Assembly: GCA_947579665.1 (NCBI GenBank)
Contig: OX388346.1
Span: 89,654,615-89,718,614 of the forward strand
DNA length: 64,000 bases
Source of the DNA: Sympetrum striolatum
Taxonomy: Eukaryota; Arthropoda; Insecta; Odonata; Libellulidae
Direction of reading: 5' to 3'
Below the pieces are notes generated by a model that was not told where the DNA came from, did not search any database, and worked only from the letters and a program-made list of their open reading frames with translations. Below are positions 1-12,745 of this stretch, in pieces. The stretch's first letter is position 1. Each line of letters opens with the position of its first letter. Position numbers and translations under genes: made by a program.

Positions 1-3000
1 TTTTTATGAATTCATAAATATTGCAGTAGTATGACTAATTTCAGGTGGAACATTTTATCCCTAACATATTAACGGATAAATGTATTTATTATCTTAAATA
101 TATAGCCAAAACATTTAAGTTTCAACTTAATGTTCTCTCCGCCTCCACTCGTGCTAAAGAAATGAAAATATAATGCTAAACATTATTTTAATTAATGGAG
201 ATAAAATTGTTTCCTCTATTGATTCCTGTTGGGTACTTTTCCTAGTAGATTCTTCGTCGCACCGATCAGCAAGGAGCTTCAAATAGCGCCGAATTGTCGG
301 AAGTTTTAAAATATTTTATCAAGATTCTCGCGATTCCAAAACTAAAACACAATTCAATAATAGAAATAATAACCCTTGTAGATTTTTCTTTGTTTTGGAT
401 TCTATCTCTATGCCGTAGTACCGTTATTTCAATTTTGCGAAAGAAATGAATTCTACGGGAATATATTTACACCATTTTACCTACTATTTATTTATTTTTA
501 CTTACTATATTTTTTATTGAAGTAGTTTTCAATGATCTTGTAGTCAAACCTAATGCTATAAGTGGATGAAAAGTATTTATTAACTACGAGTTGGAAATGT
601 TTAGTAAAATACGAAGTTTGAAAGTTGCACGAAATCTGGTTCCAGAGAAAATTGATGGGTGCACTAAAATGTCTCATGGAAACGTATCAGTTTTGTGCTC
701 ATTATTTATTCTTATCCCTTGTGAGTGAGCGTTGAAAATCTTTTGTGCGGCTAACCGAGGGTTAAATTAGAAGTTGACTGCGCTCTTCGGAGGACAAAAG
801 TTTCCTCTGCGATGCTCAAAAATAGCCCAGATGACCAAAACCCTCTGTTAGGGAATGCTTACGGACGGGGGAGGAGCCGGAGGATTATTTCGGGATTTCG
901 CGTGGACCATCCTACAGCGTGGCTTACGCACATACACTACCAACCCTTCACTACGTGGTACTACCACTTCTGTGATTTTTTACTTATTAACACTGAAAAA
1001 TTCCTTTGAAGTTCTCTTGCATCGAGAAAAATGTTGCTAGAACGGAGTGTTCAGTGTTCTTTTATTCACTTCTTTTAAGAAATTCATTCATTAATATTAT
1101 GTTAAGTGAAAATAACTCTTAAGTACTGCCGTAAAACCTTTTTATAAATGAAAGAATTTAGTACGAGAAATTGAACACGTGAACAGTATGTTTAAAGATA
1201 AATTCCATTACATATTCTAGACCAGTCTTCCATATATATTTCATTCGTCAATTGTATATTTTAGATGCGCAATTTTAACTGCTTGGATGCAGCATAAATT
1301 ATAATCATGCGAAAAAAACTATATTACAAGGTCTCTCTAGATTTTACCGGTAGAATATTTCTGTTTGTGAGTATCCGTATTTGAGAGCATTGATCCAAAT
1401 TGTGTAAAAAATTCATTTATAATTTTTCCCTGAATTCTGTGCGCCACTGATAATCTTGTAACTCTACCACTTCTATAGGATTCGGAGTTTGCGTTGTGTG
1501 TTCAGGCTAAGACGGGCTTATGTGAAACTAAACTAGATAGTGTTGCATTTTTAAACCAGTAGTGCAAAAATTTCGGATTCATTGATTATTTATTCATTAA
1601 TAATGAATGTGATTCTAAATTTAAAAATCAGTACTAAGAAGCATAAGGTTTTACTAAATGGTCTTCAGCTCAGTATTATCATCTCAACTATAAGTAATGG
1701 TTCATCAGGGAGCAAATAAAAATGAAATCAAAGTTGAAATCAAACTTGTTGAATGGGCACTTGAAAAAACATTTAATGTTCTTACGCACCTTATTTTTCG
1801 ACCGGAATTATGTTTAGAATTTCGAGCATCGTTTCGCTCATCATCATTTCACATTTTTTAGCAAAAGCGGATGCGGAACTCCTTTCGGCGAAGTAATAAT
1901 CGGATTCCGGAATCCATTCCTATGAATCGTGGAGAGTTGGAAGCCAAGATGACGAGGCGGGGCGGTTTTTCGAAACTTTCGAAGTGTTTCTAGCGTCGGT
2001 GAAAGGGAAAGAGGCGTTAAAAAATCTCCGGCCAATAATTAACGCGCGTATGCTTTCGTAATTAAAAAGTGTCGAACGAAAATTATCCTCGCTCTCTTCG
2101 AATTTGTCTCCAGATATGAAAACAATCGGCTCTGTCTCGAAGCAAATTGTGTTAGCGACGGACAGGTAGACCGAAGATATTTCCATAATGCAACAACCAG
2201 GACGTATTATCCGTCTGAAATTCTGGTTGGCATTTCAGGATGATTGCGACATTTCCTATTTTTAATTACCGCTGTGTAAATACTGACGTTTAGCATTTAG
2301 ATTCGTTGGTGTATTCACATTTTTAGTAAGACTTTGATAGGGCAAGAAGACTAGGAGCTCTGCTGAAACGCTTTATGACTCAGGTTGGAAATCCCCGGAA
2401 GAAAGGTGGTGAGAAGTTAGGTCGCTAATTATATGAGGAGAAAGTAAGCTTATGCTGGACTGTAGATATGATTTGAGATCTTTATCGGCCTATATAGTAT
2501 TACTTCTTGATCTCAATGTTTTAAAACTAATATATAAAAATACCTGCATTTATGATTGGTAGCAACAACGGAAATGTTCTAATTAAATCATACATTAGAG
2601 TTAAATTTATATTAAATCTTACTGAGGTTGTTTGCTACAAGTATTATAAAAGTATAAAACTGATCATTTATAACAGTAATATGCTACCTCGTAGATTATT
2701 GATCTAAAATGTAGAACTTATGATATACATCTTAAGTTCGCTGGTTAGAATTTGATTCGACATGCCATAATTGCTATATACGTACAAGGAAATACAGCTA
2801 TATTTTCAATTTTTCATTTTAGGCATTTATACTGATTCCATTAGTCTGAAGCCTGCACTCAGCAAGAATGCTTAATTATTAAGAACTTAATTAAGAATAT
2901 AAACTTCATTAAATACGACATTTTCCAAGATCCTTCCACGATAGTAAATTAATCAAAACTAGAGGTGGACCTCTCGGCTTTTTCGTCGATGTAAGTAGTA

Positions 3001-3012
3001 AAGAAATTGGTT
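1..3012. other. No gene seen; unique AT-rich DNA
   Basis: No open frame here looks like a protein family and I see no clear repeat. The stretch at about 1860-2180 is visibly richer in CpG than its surroundings but carries only overlapping short frames with no recognisable motif. A loose inverted pair sits near 2556-2630 (GTAGCAACAAC against GTTGTTTGCTAC), too weak to call. Confidence 0.5.
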
Positions 3013-3014
3013 CC

Positions 3015-3056
3015 ATTACCTATTGTTTGTACCCCCTGTCACATGCCGATTAGCGG
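3015..3056 (+). mobile_element. Degenerate LINE 3' tail (hairpin family)
   Basis: The motif ACCCCCTGTCACATGCCG followed by AGCGG matches, with substitutions, the 3'-UTR block CCCCTGCCACACGCCGAAAGGCGG seen in the LINE at 35990-36337 and at 51430-51550. The DNA just upstream (about 2975-3010) loosely resembles the end of the coding part of the same family, but no frame is intact. This is the most diverged of four copies in the window. The assignment rests only on resemblance to the other copies. Confidence 0.4.
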
Positions 3057-3059
3057 AAA

Positions 3060-4340
3060 AAAGGGCACTGTAGTTATTGCGCGAAGAGTATTAAATTGTA
3101 TGGATGTTACTCAACACCACTTGAGTATTTCATTGAATGACCTGACTAAATACAGCATTAGATGCAGCTGCATTTGTTGGAAATAATTTCCCAGCCATTA
3201 TCATTGGAAATCACGAGAAATGTCTATAATGTATAGTTAGCCTTTAATCTTCAGTTAAACGTTAACCTGAACTACACAGTTATTAAACGTAACCACCCTC
3301 TGGAAGATAAGAACATTTTTCACTCATGCCTTGTTATTCTGGCTAAATCTAGTTTTCTCTCCTCGCTTTAAAATGTCTTTAAATCGAGGCTCCGATCTCG
3401 CCTTCTAGTTTTTGTTTACCCCTCCCGAATAAGCCGGGCATCAACGGGCGATTCATTTCTGTTTGCTCTTCGGTTCGCTCCAGGCAATTTTGTGGCGACC
3501 TGTTGAGCTCCGCACTCTTCAAAGAGAAGTACTCTGGAACCATGCCCGCTCTTAAAACAGCAGTTGAAACGAACCTTCCAACTTTATCAAAATAAAAATC
3601 GGCCCGCGACGCTGCTGCCTGCGGTTTTTTGAATTATCTGTTTTCGTGGGCTGATAAAGTTCGCTCTACTACGAGTTCCGAGATGTGTTTTTCGGATATC
3701 GCGATTTCATTCGATCCGATTTTGCCCTCCCTTCGGATTGTATTTGGGCATTATATGGAGCGTATGTTGTGTTGAGTTGTTAAATCAGCTCGGAGCATTT
3801 GAATATGTCGTTTTCCGCGAATCACCGATCGATTTTACGACTATTTTGGTGCCGAGATCACCGCAATGGACCGAAAGAAATGATCAAGTTCATGAAGCGT
3901 CGCGACGCTTCCCTAATTTCGTTTTATGTTTAAGATGCCGTAAATATTTGTCCAAAATGGCTACAGGAAGCGGCAGTAAACCTCTTCTTTACGAAATAAC
4001 CGAATGTTTTGGATTCGCTACTTTATTTCTTATCCTTTGGAAATTTTCGTAACGTTTTTCGTGACGTTGATTATATTCATTTCGTTATTTTTCAACGATG
4101 AGTATACGTATTGCATAAACTTTTCCTCAAATACAAATTTTAAGTCGAAGTTGGCCGATGACATCCTTCCTCCAAGTAATCATTATTACGGCAAAAGTAT
4201 ATGATTAATTTTATGGACATGAAGTTTAAAAGTTTGATTTATAATTTACGAAGATAATTAATTTAATCATAAAACCACGTATTGGTAATTGATGAAATAT
4301 TCTGAATGTCATCAATAAAATATTTTTGCTGATTTGGAAT
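3060..4340. other. No gene seen; CpG-richer unique block
   Basis: The part from about 3350 to 4010 is noticeably richer in G+C and CpG than the flanks. A 104-codon open frame crosses 3738-4052 on the + strand, but its translation shows no recognisable domain and no start context. It may be a decayed exon, a regulatory block or chance. Confidence 0.4.
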
Positions 4341-4344
4341 TTGA

Positions 4345-4458
4345 TGATAGCTAGAGGGGGGAATGCGGCTTACTTGGCAGGACGAGGAGTGAGGTAGTTT
4401 GCCTTTGCTTTCGTTACCAAGCCAGAATGATGTAAGCGGAAAATATTGACGTAAGTGA
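4345..4458 (-). repeat. Dispersed repeat, let-7-site family, copy 1
   Basis: Reading the minus strand, this copy runs from a region like CACTTACGTC through TCATTCTGGCTTGGT to the conserved block AAACTACCTCACTCCTC, then GCCAAGTAAGCCGCATTCC. The same ordered blocks recur at seven other loci in the window. I see no RNA polymerase III A/B boxes that would make it a clear tRNA-derived SINE, and no terminal inverted repeats, so its class is open. The core contains CTACCTCA, a perfect 8-mer complement of the let-7 seed (+ strand TGAGGTAG at 4390-4397). Confidence 0.75.
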
Positions 4459-5370
4459 AAAACTATGACTCTATGAGTAATTTTTTTATTAACATTCCAT
4501 AAAAAAAGATATCTAAAACAGCACCATCTTTCTATATTCTAATTCATCAGTAGCTTAGTCATGATCAAGACTAAGAATGAAGTAAATGAAAGATGCATTT
4601 TTCTCTATTCAGTTCTAAAATTTAAACGAAAAACATTCGTCAGAATATGGTAGCTGTAACATGTAAGTGCACCCCGGAGTAAGAAGGCCTCCTCTTGGGC
4701 AATTGGCAGTGTCGCCGCAGTGCACGACTCCCGATGGTTTCTCGAAATCTTGAGTCGCCCCTAAAAATACCGCGATGGTCCATCAAGGACGCAGCACCTC
4801 TCATTCCTCGAAGAAGAGCTCTCATCCAAGTGCCATTTTGCCTCCACTTACATTCGTAATACCTTTTCCACTTCCATCGATGTATTCCTCCCGTCCGCGA
4901 TTAGCGCTAATTGCGTTTCTGTGAAAATAGACTTCGCGGGGAAAATGTCCGCACGAGTTTCCCCGATAATGACTAGCCTTTTTTCTCATCGTTAATTTAT
5001 TCCAAATTGAATCTCCTCAGGATTCCCCTTTACTCCTCGCTGCTTTTTTCTAAATCATCGCTGTGAGTCTCGCTTCCGGATTATATAAAAGTAGTGGGAC
5101 GTGATTGCTCTCCGGTGGTATCGCAAGTATTATGCGTTATAATTTCCTCCACGTGCTATCGCGATGGTCGTAAAATACAATTGCGAGCTCTTACATGACG
5201 TTCGTTGTCAAGGTGAAGTGCGAGTCCTATGTTTGGAATGAAATATTCACGGATTTTTCACATCCACCTATATTTTTCTCGGTATGATTTTCAGCACTGA
5301 CTTTCTGTCCGTAGGTATTCATTTCATCTCACTTTTTATGGATGCAAGCTTAAAAAAATATAGTGCAAAC

Positions 5371-5541
5371 TTACCGTCCGTAAAGCATTTAGTCCAGAGG
5401 CTGGTCTCAACCTTAGTCCCACACTAATTAGCTCTGAGGAGAGGCTGAGATTTACAATGCAAATTGAGGAGTGAGGTAGTTTTCGTATATTTTCCTCGCC
5501 AAGGCAGAACGATATGAGTGGAAAGCATCTACGTAAATGCA
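5371..5541 (-). repeat. Dispersed repeat, let-7-site family, copy 2
   Basis: On the minus strand the order is TTACGTAGATGCTTTCCACT, TCGTTCTGCCTTGGCGAGG, AAACTACCTCACTCCTCA, then a 3' half ending GGACTAAATGCTTTACGGAC. This is the fullest-length copy and suggests a unit of about 170 bp ending near GCTTTACGGACGG. The let-7 seed match CTACCTCA is intact (+ strand TGAGGTAG at 5472-5479). A 68-codon frame crossing the copy on the same strand is explained by the repeat and is not annotated as a gene. Confidence 0.75.
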
Positions 5542-5544
5542 TCT

Positions 5545-8500
5545 TACGTACTAAAATGGGAATAACAACAGTTTTCGTTGCACTTAGTGAGAGATTACCA
5601 AATTTAATCAGTTCCGTTAATATTTGCTAATTTTTGTAAAAGTCAGCAAATTTAATGTTATTAATCATAGTTGTTCGTATTTCATTAGTTTTCTTAAAGT
5701 TATAGCCATGAAATAAACTGGTATAAACGAAAACTAGAATATTCATTTTCCTCTATCCCAACCTAAAATCAACGAAAATTATTCTATTCATTAACAATGA
5801 TGACAGAAACAGTATCAATCTTACAGGCCACTTAATGGTGATGGTCTACTTTAATATTAAAAATCTTTGCCACTTTTTATTCATAGCTATGCGATGCAAT
5901 TTTAATCAGTATAAATTTAGTACATATGCAGATAATAACTATTTCCCTATGAAGGAAGCAAGCCCAAGGAAATGCTATATTGCCTTCCATATCATTCAAT
6001 CATTCTTTTCTTTCAATGTATATCTCTTTTGCTTCAGTTATTGTCTACCTTGGTGTATGAATTCAAGGTATTTAGATTGTACGTCCTATTTCAGTCACTT
6101 CCGCGCTAAATTTATTGGTAAAGCACCTGGTTGTAAAGCAATTGGTTTTTGAGAAGTTGGTAGTGCCCTTCTCGACTGGTGGATCCCTTATCGCTGAGTA
6201 ATTGGAGAGAACCTAAAGTGGTACTTGGTGGCCAGGATGGAATTCGTTTACATAAAATTGTTGAAATATTAAATAATAATTCCTTCTAACAAGTCGAAAG
6301 CAATTACTTAAGGAGTATCAAATTCAGATATTACTAATTAATGGCTCGGGGTTATTTTTAATCGGAGTTTTTCATATCACAATTTGTCGACATCTTGTGA
6401 ACAGGCAACCATTAGTATCCATTCACCCCTGAATTTATGCAATGTATTTCAACTGCGTTTTTAAGAGTTGGTAAAGGTCGCGTGTATCGTACGCAGGTCC
6501 AAACTTACGTGAAAATGTCATCCGATCGTCGAAAGCACGCGAAATATCGAATGAAGTGGAGGCGATCGAATGGAACTTGGGCGAAGAGTTGTGCAACGCT
6601 TTGCATAAGTGTTAGCGACAGTATTGAGCTTGGAGCGGTCCGCTGGAGAGAAGATATGGACATTTTACGCAACGTGGAGCGTTACAAAATATATCGAGCT
6701 AATGTAAGTTGGGTCAAATTCATTCCGCTTTGGGTGAAAGCGAGAATGCCAGTGTCGAGGTAATGCCGTCGCGAAAATTGGAAAAACGTGTTGTGAAAAA
6801 ATGTGTGTCCCTTGCCTGGGTCACTCTTTTTAAGTTAGGCGATAGGTATTGTGTATGATTGCCGAATTTCTTCGTCTTTGATAATTAGGATATTTACTTT
6901 CTTCGCCTTCGGAATATCTCAGCTGCGTTCACCTTAGGCTGAAAATGATTCGTTTTCAACTAGGTTTATACTCCGTAATTTTGTTCGGTAATCTACAAGC
7001 TTTTACTGCGTTCAGATACGCGGCCAGCCATGATGCGCCAATGACTCTCCTCTCGATTATTTTTTTCCTATTCTGCGTAAGTACGTCTTCATAAAGAAGA
7101 GAAAAGTTTAATTTTTTCTACAGCATAGTGTTTAATAAAGACGAATAGTAAAAAAAGTACACGGCTAGATTCTTGATTATGGCGATCAATCGCTGAAACT
7201 AATCGTGTATTTTTATTATTTAAAATAATATAAATTGCAGAAGCCGTCACTTGGTGAAAGTACATTATGGCAAAACTTTCGCTTAGTTATTTCCTCCATT
7301 TTTATTATTTGTTTTTCTCTTTTTGATTGCATTTAAATTAACGATGATTGTTGCGTAACTCATCGCTAGTTTTAACAGTTATTTTTTAATTGTTATTTTA
7401 TGAATTCGAGTCGTACATTAACGATTGGTATCTTGATTATTTTATCAAACTATTAACTTAGCATATTCTCATTGTTCTTAATATTAAAAAACGCTTCTAG
7501 TTGAGGTTCTCGCAACCTTTACACTTCTATCGATGACCTCTAAGTCATTGTCCATAGTTGATTGACTGGATAGCGGAAGTTACTTTTAAAGATATCCGAT
7601 CGCTGGACCGCAAGTTGGTTGACATTTAGGCGTGTCAGCTTTTGGATTCTCTCGAGCACGTCACTAAGCTTTCATGGCCTTTTATTCGTGTGCGAAATCT
7701 CATTCACTGCGAAGCATAATTAAGGTAATTGCTTGCAATAATATTATATTATCGGCCAACGGGACCGTGAAATTTGAATGGAGCGTTAGTTATCGTCTTT
7801 CTCACGAAAATGTTTTTTCAACTTATATTTTATTAGTTTGATAGATTGGCGGGTTTCATTCCGAGGTATTCCGATGAACTGTTGATAATTTCTAAATCTA
7901 GGTAACAGATTACTCCGGAATTACTCCGATTTGTTGCATGATACCTTGAATCGCTTTGAAATAAGTATTCACATGTGACGTATTTGGACATTTCTTCTAA
8001 TTAAATAGCTAGATTAAATTTAAAATAAATATCTTGTAATTATCATATATGTGATAGAAACTGTACCAAAATAATTCTATTGTACTTGAGTTACTTCTCT
8101 ACAGTAAACATCCCCAGTATTACTATATATTCAACGAAGCAAAAAGGAATAAATGCTAATCTGCGAATTAAAAATATCAGTCACGTTTGGAGTGTTTCAT
8201 GTCAGAGGAAGGTGAACATTGTTCCTGTTGATGATTCAAAAATAAATCCGCATTACGAATTATTCATCTAAAATAAAAATTAAATGTCAAATGAAGGCAT
8301 TCATAGTTTATTTCATTGCGTAACACATTTTTATTTCACGATTTTATTGGTTGGAGCACTGCATACAATCATATCGGCTTCACATCAACCACATCAATGC
8401 ACAAAACACAGAATGAAAAACTTCGAAGATGGATTCTGAGTTAGTGTTATCGGATGACTTCATTCTTCCCAGAACTGCAGAGCTCCATGTTGTTGCAGAA

Positions 8501-9470
8501 ATCACGTGAAAAACACACAACACGCGTGTAGTAAATGCTTATCGGAATTACATGGTGTTGCGTATTCGACTGATATCGTGTTTTCCATTGATCTCGGAAT
8601 GCGTAGTAGCCAAGGTTCTCTCTGTGCCCAACGCACTTGTCCGAATGAAAAACGCACGATAAGAATTTTTCCTAAGCTCTGTCCAAGGACGAGGATTTAA
8701 GCGAAACGCAATGGAATGAAAGGGAAGATAAGAAGTCGATGGATTTTGCGTAACGGCGAGCATACACTTGGGTGACGTTACCGCGTATCTCCTGTGCATG
8801 AGGGCGATAATGATTTGTATTTGCGTTTTCCCTCTTCTCATAAATAGACGTTTGCAAACCCGATTGTGCACCTGCTAAGGTTGTTGGTGACTGTGGAAGG
8901 TCTCGAAGGTCGCTGGATTCCACCGCGTGAACTTTGAATTAATTCGTTGCAATTCTCCATGACAACTAATGAGATGTTCTCTGGCGTGGACATTTTGGGG
9001 CTCTCTCTCGAAAGCTGATGGCACTTGCGTAGTGGTCGAAATCAGGCTAGAAAGAGTCGATTTTTGAAAGCAAGTCATCTGAATGGCTGTTTTAATTCAG
9101 CATTCCACATCTATACCCTAGTCTCAAATTATTCTCTTATAGTTCATGATACTCGTGTCAACTGCCTTAGAAAACGCTCTACCTTCAAAACCGCGTCTTT
9201 CTTCCGCGCATCCGAGTGCCTCCGACATTTGTGAGGGCTCTACCGTTTTATGTGTTAAACAAAAGTTCACAATACTGATGTTAGTGATTGATTATAATGT
9301 TATTAATCTACGTTTCAAAATTTATGGCGAGCATTTTGTGAAATCTTATTCGAACAGAACATACTTATTCTGTTCTCTTGGCAGTGGTCATAAACTTTCA
9401 TTTCCTATGCACTTTCTTTAGTATACGGAATAACTCAAAGGAGAAAAAGAACACGACTGCGTTACTACAT
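5545..9470. other. No gene seen; unique DNA
   Basis: Several overlapping frames of 60-115 codons occur at 5835-6152, 6437-6763 and 8506-9421, but none shows a domain, repeat or splice-site context I recognise. The blocks 6470-6770 and 8500-9240 are mildly CpG-richer. I found no repeat that recurs elsewhere in the window. Confidence 0.4.
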
Positions 9471-9474
9471 TAAG

Positions 9475-9505
9475 GTTAAAAAAGCTCCAAAAAGAGCTTT
9501 TTAAC
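9475..9505. repeat. Short imperfect inverted repeat
   Basis: The arms GTTAAAAAAGCTC and GAGCTTTTTAAC pair over 12 bp with one bulged A and flank the loop CAAAAA. It looks like a bacterial terminator but has no adjoining gene. It is most likely a chance or decayed hairpin. Confidence 0.5.
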
Positions 9506-9509
9506 TCTA

Positions 9510-11370
9510 ATTTATACAGAATCAGTACAGATTTCCGAAGATACGGGGAACTACGCGGAACACTTCAGTTAGCTTTACTAACAAAATCAGATCAATTGAA
9601 TTTATTTTTGTGAAATCTGTGCACATTTTCTTTACTGTTTATAAATTGTTATCATTGAAATCAGGCAGATGTCGTAGAATTTGATTTTAACGCATTTTCA
9701 CGATTAGACTTTGCCGTTCACTTACTCATTAAATTTCTGCGTTAGAAATGTATGTAGTTGCTCACGAGTACAGTAAGTAGTTTGATCAAAAATTTTCGGC
9801 ACCCCCCTCACCGTGTCGCCATTTGAGAATGTTTCATTCCAAGATGTTGCTTAGTAAATTATGTTTTCTTTTGTAATCTTTCTATTTATAAATCTGGAAG
9901 CGAACGATAAAATGTTTCTCATTTGGAGAACGATTCTCTTAACTTGTGTTTCTCTTTTTACCGCGACAAACTTTTGAACGAAGATGATGTGCTTTCCTTG
10001 AGTTTTCCGACTCATTACTGCCATTTTAATTTTTTTCCTCCAAAATTGAAGCATATTTTTCCTTCGATAGATTTTTCATCACTTGGGTCACATTCAGAAT
10101 GGTTGATTTTTCGTATGAAAAATGGCAACGATGTAGTTTATTCGGTGTCGAAATCCTCTCGTACCCAATGTCCTTTAAATTTCCTCCTCAGAGATTCACC
10201 AGGAAATGTCTCTTTTGTATTGCATTACGAAGACCACTCCAATCAAAGGAAGAACATCCGAAGACCATAGTAACTTTGAGAATTCCCGAATTTCACTTTC
10301 TTTAAGTATGTCGTATACACAAAAATGGCCCAAGGTGTCGTGGATTTGGGCTCCATACAGCTCTTACCCAATCAGAAATCGTCGGATTCATCTCTTTCTA
10401 CTAAATGCGAAAAAAATTTACTCCGTATCTTTTGCAGACGTCGGTACGCTTGCAATCGGATCAGATAAGTTATTGCAATTCATCTTTTAAGATCGTTTGT
10501 GCGGAGAAGGGAATTTATGCAGAATATACGCTTCGGTTGGTTGGATATATTAATTATTTTTATATTGATGTTCAGATTTTTGTATTCAATGTTAAATCGC
10601 TTTCATCATTTATTAAGATAATGTTCGTGAAGGCAATGTAGGAAAATGTAATCACTTAAGAAACCTCTAGTGCACCGTCTATGATAATGATCTGTGACAT
10701 GCATGTATTCGTAAATTCATCATCATCAACTTATTGTCAAGTACAATTGAAGTAGATTATTTGTTTTCTTGGAAGAACTATTATCTCTCATGAAATTTAA
10801 CTATAAGTATTTGTATTAATATTGCAATAATTTCGTCACAAGTCAATAACTGTCCCCTGGTTGCGTCATAAAGCCAAACCACTTTTCATGTACAAAAATT
10901 TCAGTTAAGAAATTCGGAGAGCTTCCATCGTGCCCAAGAGAATCACAAAAAAATTGGTCTTCAAAGTTTGAATTTAGAATATGAAAAAGAATTTTTAATG
11001 AAAATACTTGCATTTTATCATCTAATATTCATTTAAAATCGAGATTTCGAAAACTTTGATAAAAATATCGACGTTTCGTAAATTTCACGATTTGGAGAAG
11101 CTCTTTGGATTTAGCCACGCCCCTGAAGTTCCCCTATGCTATTAAATTTCCCCATGTATTTACATTTCCTGAAAAAAAATCGAAGTTCCCAGAAATAGTC
11201 TCCAGGAAATGAGTAAACGGTCAAATATTGTTGAAACATATATAAATCCAAAATTATCAAATTTTAATGACTGGCGTGGACTGCATTTCATCTTGGGGAG
11301 GCTGAAATGTGAAGTTAGGTTATACAATATACAAAAATAAAGGATAGAGTGGTATAAGTAAATTTATTGA
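9510..11370. other. No gene seen; unique DNA
   Basis: A 115-codon + strand frame at 9923-10270 overlaps two others of similar length and has no motif I know. The region 10640-11300 is AT-rich and featureless apart from being just downstream of the transposase remnant on the minus strand. Confidence 0.4.
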
Positions 11371-11377
11371 CCAAACA

Positions 11378-11811
11378 TTAAGTTTTAGACAGTTTCGCAA
11401 TTTTACTTTTCGATGCACTTTCTTTAAATTTATAAATTTTGCATGCTGTCATAATTGCATAATATTTTATTATATATGCATAGTTGCATAATATTTTATT
11501 ATATATGCTATGATTTCACTTCCGTGCTCAAAGCATGGGAAAGTTATCTCTTCATCACCTTCAAGTAACTCTGTAATTATGCACTCAAGCACATCATTTG
11601 ACTCACAGTGCTTTACTAATTGTTCCTCCTCTTTGAGGATGGAAGTATGAAGGTTTACATTAGGATGAACCAAACCCCCCATACTTTTCATATTTGTCAA
11701 CTTTGCTACTGGATGGCTAGAGAATGCCCCCGGATGAATTAATGCTGCCTGGCAAACAGCACACTTGCTGTGTTTCTTTATCTGGTGCAATACAACGATG
11801 ACCAGGCATTT
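11378..11811 (-). pseudogene. P-element-like transposase, C-terminal remnant
   Basis: The minus-strand frame contains the order HQIKKHSKCAVCQAAL (a CxxC pair), a GGLVHP segment, then an acidic and helical stretch. This matches the C-terminal part of P-element/THAP9-type transposases, where a CxxC..L motif is followed by 'GGLi.PS'. Only about 110-140 codons remain; the THAP domain and RNase H-like catalytic core are absent, and an in-frame stop precedes the fragment at 11812-11814. The frame now stops at 11470 inside a 29-bp tandem duplication (11455-11511). Skipping one repeat unit lets the same frame run on through a lysine-rich tail to a TAA at 11378-11380. An AATAAA signal lies 10 bp further on (11363-11368 on the minus strand). 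Family membership is inferred from motif order only. Confidence 0.65.
11455..11511. repeat. 29-bp tandem duplication inside the transposase remnant
   Basis: TTGCATAATATTTTATTATA with its following ATGC occurs twice at a spacing of 29 bp, starting at 11455 and 11484. Twenty-five bases match exactly between the units. Because 29 is not a multiple of three, the duplication shifts the reading frame of the P-like transposase remnant and creates its early stop. High identity between the units suggests a recent event. Confidence 0.85.
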
Positions 11812-11942
11812 TTAAGATTAAGGATACCTTAAGGATATCTTAAAATATATAAAAAGTCTTCAAGCGCAGTAACGACAATGAAGATCTCCAACTCACACTA
11901 CGTGGTCGCACTTTCCAACTTACATCAACGATACCGTAGAAA

Positions 11943-12720
11943 GGGGTGACTTCGGTCACGCGTGCACTACTCCACAAATTTTAAATTTATAGTACAATAT
12001 CTAAAATTTCACAAAGTAGCTATTTTTTCCTGCCCTTTAGAATTTAGATTGTCTTGACATATCGCCAGCAAATCCGTCTTGCTCCTTGCAACATTGACAG
12101 TACAATTGTAATTGGGAACTAAATTGAAAATCGTGCACTCTCGAGACAAGTCTACGAAACCTCAATCTGTTAACTTCTCTCAGTAACACTCAGCAAGATG
12201 GGAAACATTTGAAGACAATTGGAGGCCAAACAGTGCTTCTTCGTGAAAAAGTGATCAAATTAGTGTAAGTGCTGTTAATTTTTTTATGAGTATTCGTGAC
12301 ATCCAAATTTTAGTACAAACGTTTTTGAACAGTAAAAAGTAAATGTTCAGTGCTTTGACAAAAATTCCCGAAATTGTTTTGGTTCGGAGATTCATTAGTA
12401 GAAACAAAACGCTGACTCTAAGGCTTGAAAAAAATTTTAAAAGGGTTTGAGTGACAGTGAGTAGAAGTTTTCTATAAGAATTTTTTATTCTTTTTTTTTG
12501 GAGGAAAAAATTTAAAAATGTAAAAAATGTATTTTTCTTTTGAAAATTTATAAATAAAGTGGAAAAACGTTACTATGAGTCAATAACTTCTTATCTCAGT
12601 ACCTATCAAATAAAATAATAATTTAAAGATTTTAAAATATATTCATGGCCGTAATATTAGTCATATAGTTAATTTTATTGGCGATATTTAGGAAACATAT
12701 TTAGCGGCCGTAGTCACCCC
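11943..12720. repeat. Possible element bounded by inverted termini
   Basis: The left sequence GGGGTGACTTCGGTCACG (11943-11960) and the right sequence GCGGCCGTAGTCACCCC (12704-12720) are inverted relative to each other, sharing GGGGTGACT then CGG with two or three differences. The left end also folds on itself (GTGAC-TTCG-GTCAC). They could be the terminal inverted repeats of a roughly 780-bp non-autonomous DNA transposon. I found no convincing target-site duplication and the interior shows no coding sequence, so this is a weak call. Confidence 0.3.
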
Positions 12721-12745
12721 ATCGGTTGGGATGCCTACGGTCGCT
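12703..12745. repeat. Hairpin, 11-bp arms
   Basis: The arms AGCGGCCGTAG and CTACGGTCGCT pair with one mismatch across a 21-nt loop. The right arm also resembles the terminal sequence proposed at 11943. This could be two back-to-back transposon ends, or one hairpin-type end. Confidence 0.5.

Noticed and set aside
9475..9505. Rho-independent terminator
   Set aside because: Looks like one in shape, but the window is eukaryotic and there is no gene upstream.
11790..11811. ATG with MPGHRC-like start, looking like the beginning of a THAP domain just before the transposase remnant
   Set aside because: The DNA is better explained in the neighbouring frame, where it reads CLVIVVLHQIKKHSKC and continues directly into the CxxC motif. 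The ATG is coincidental.
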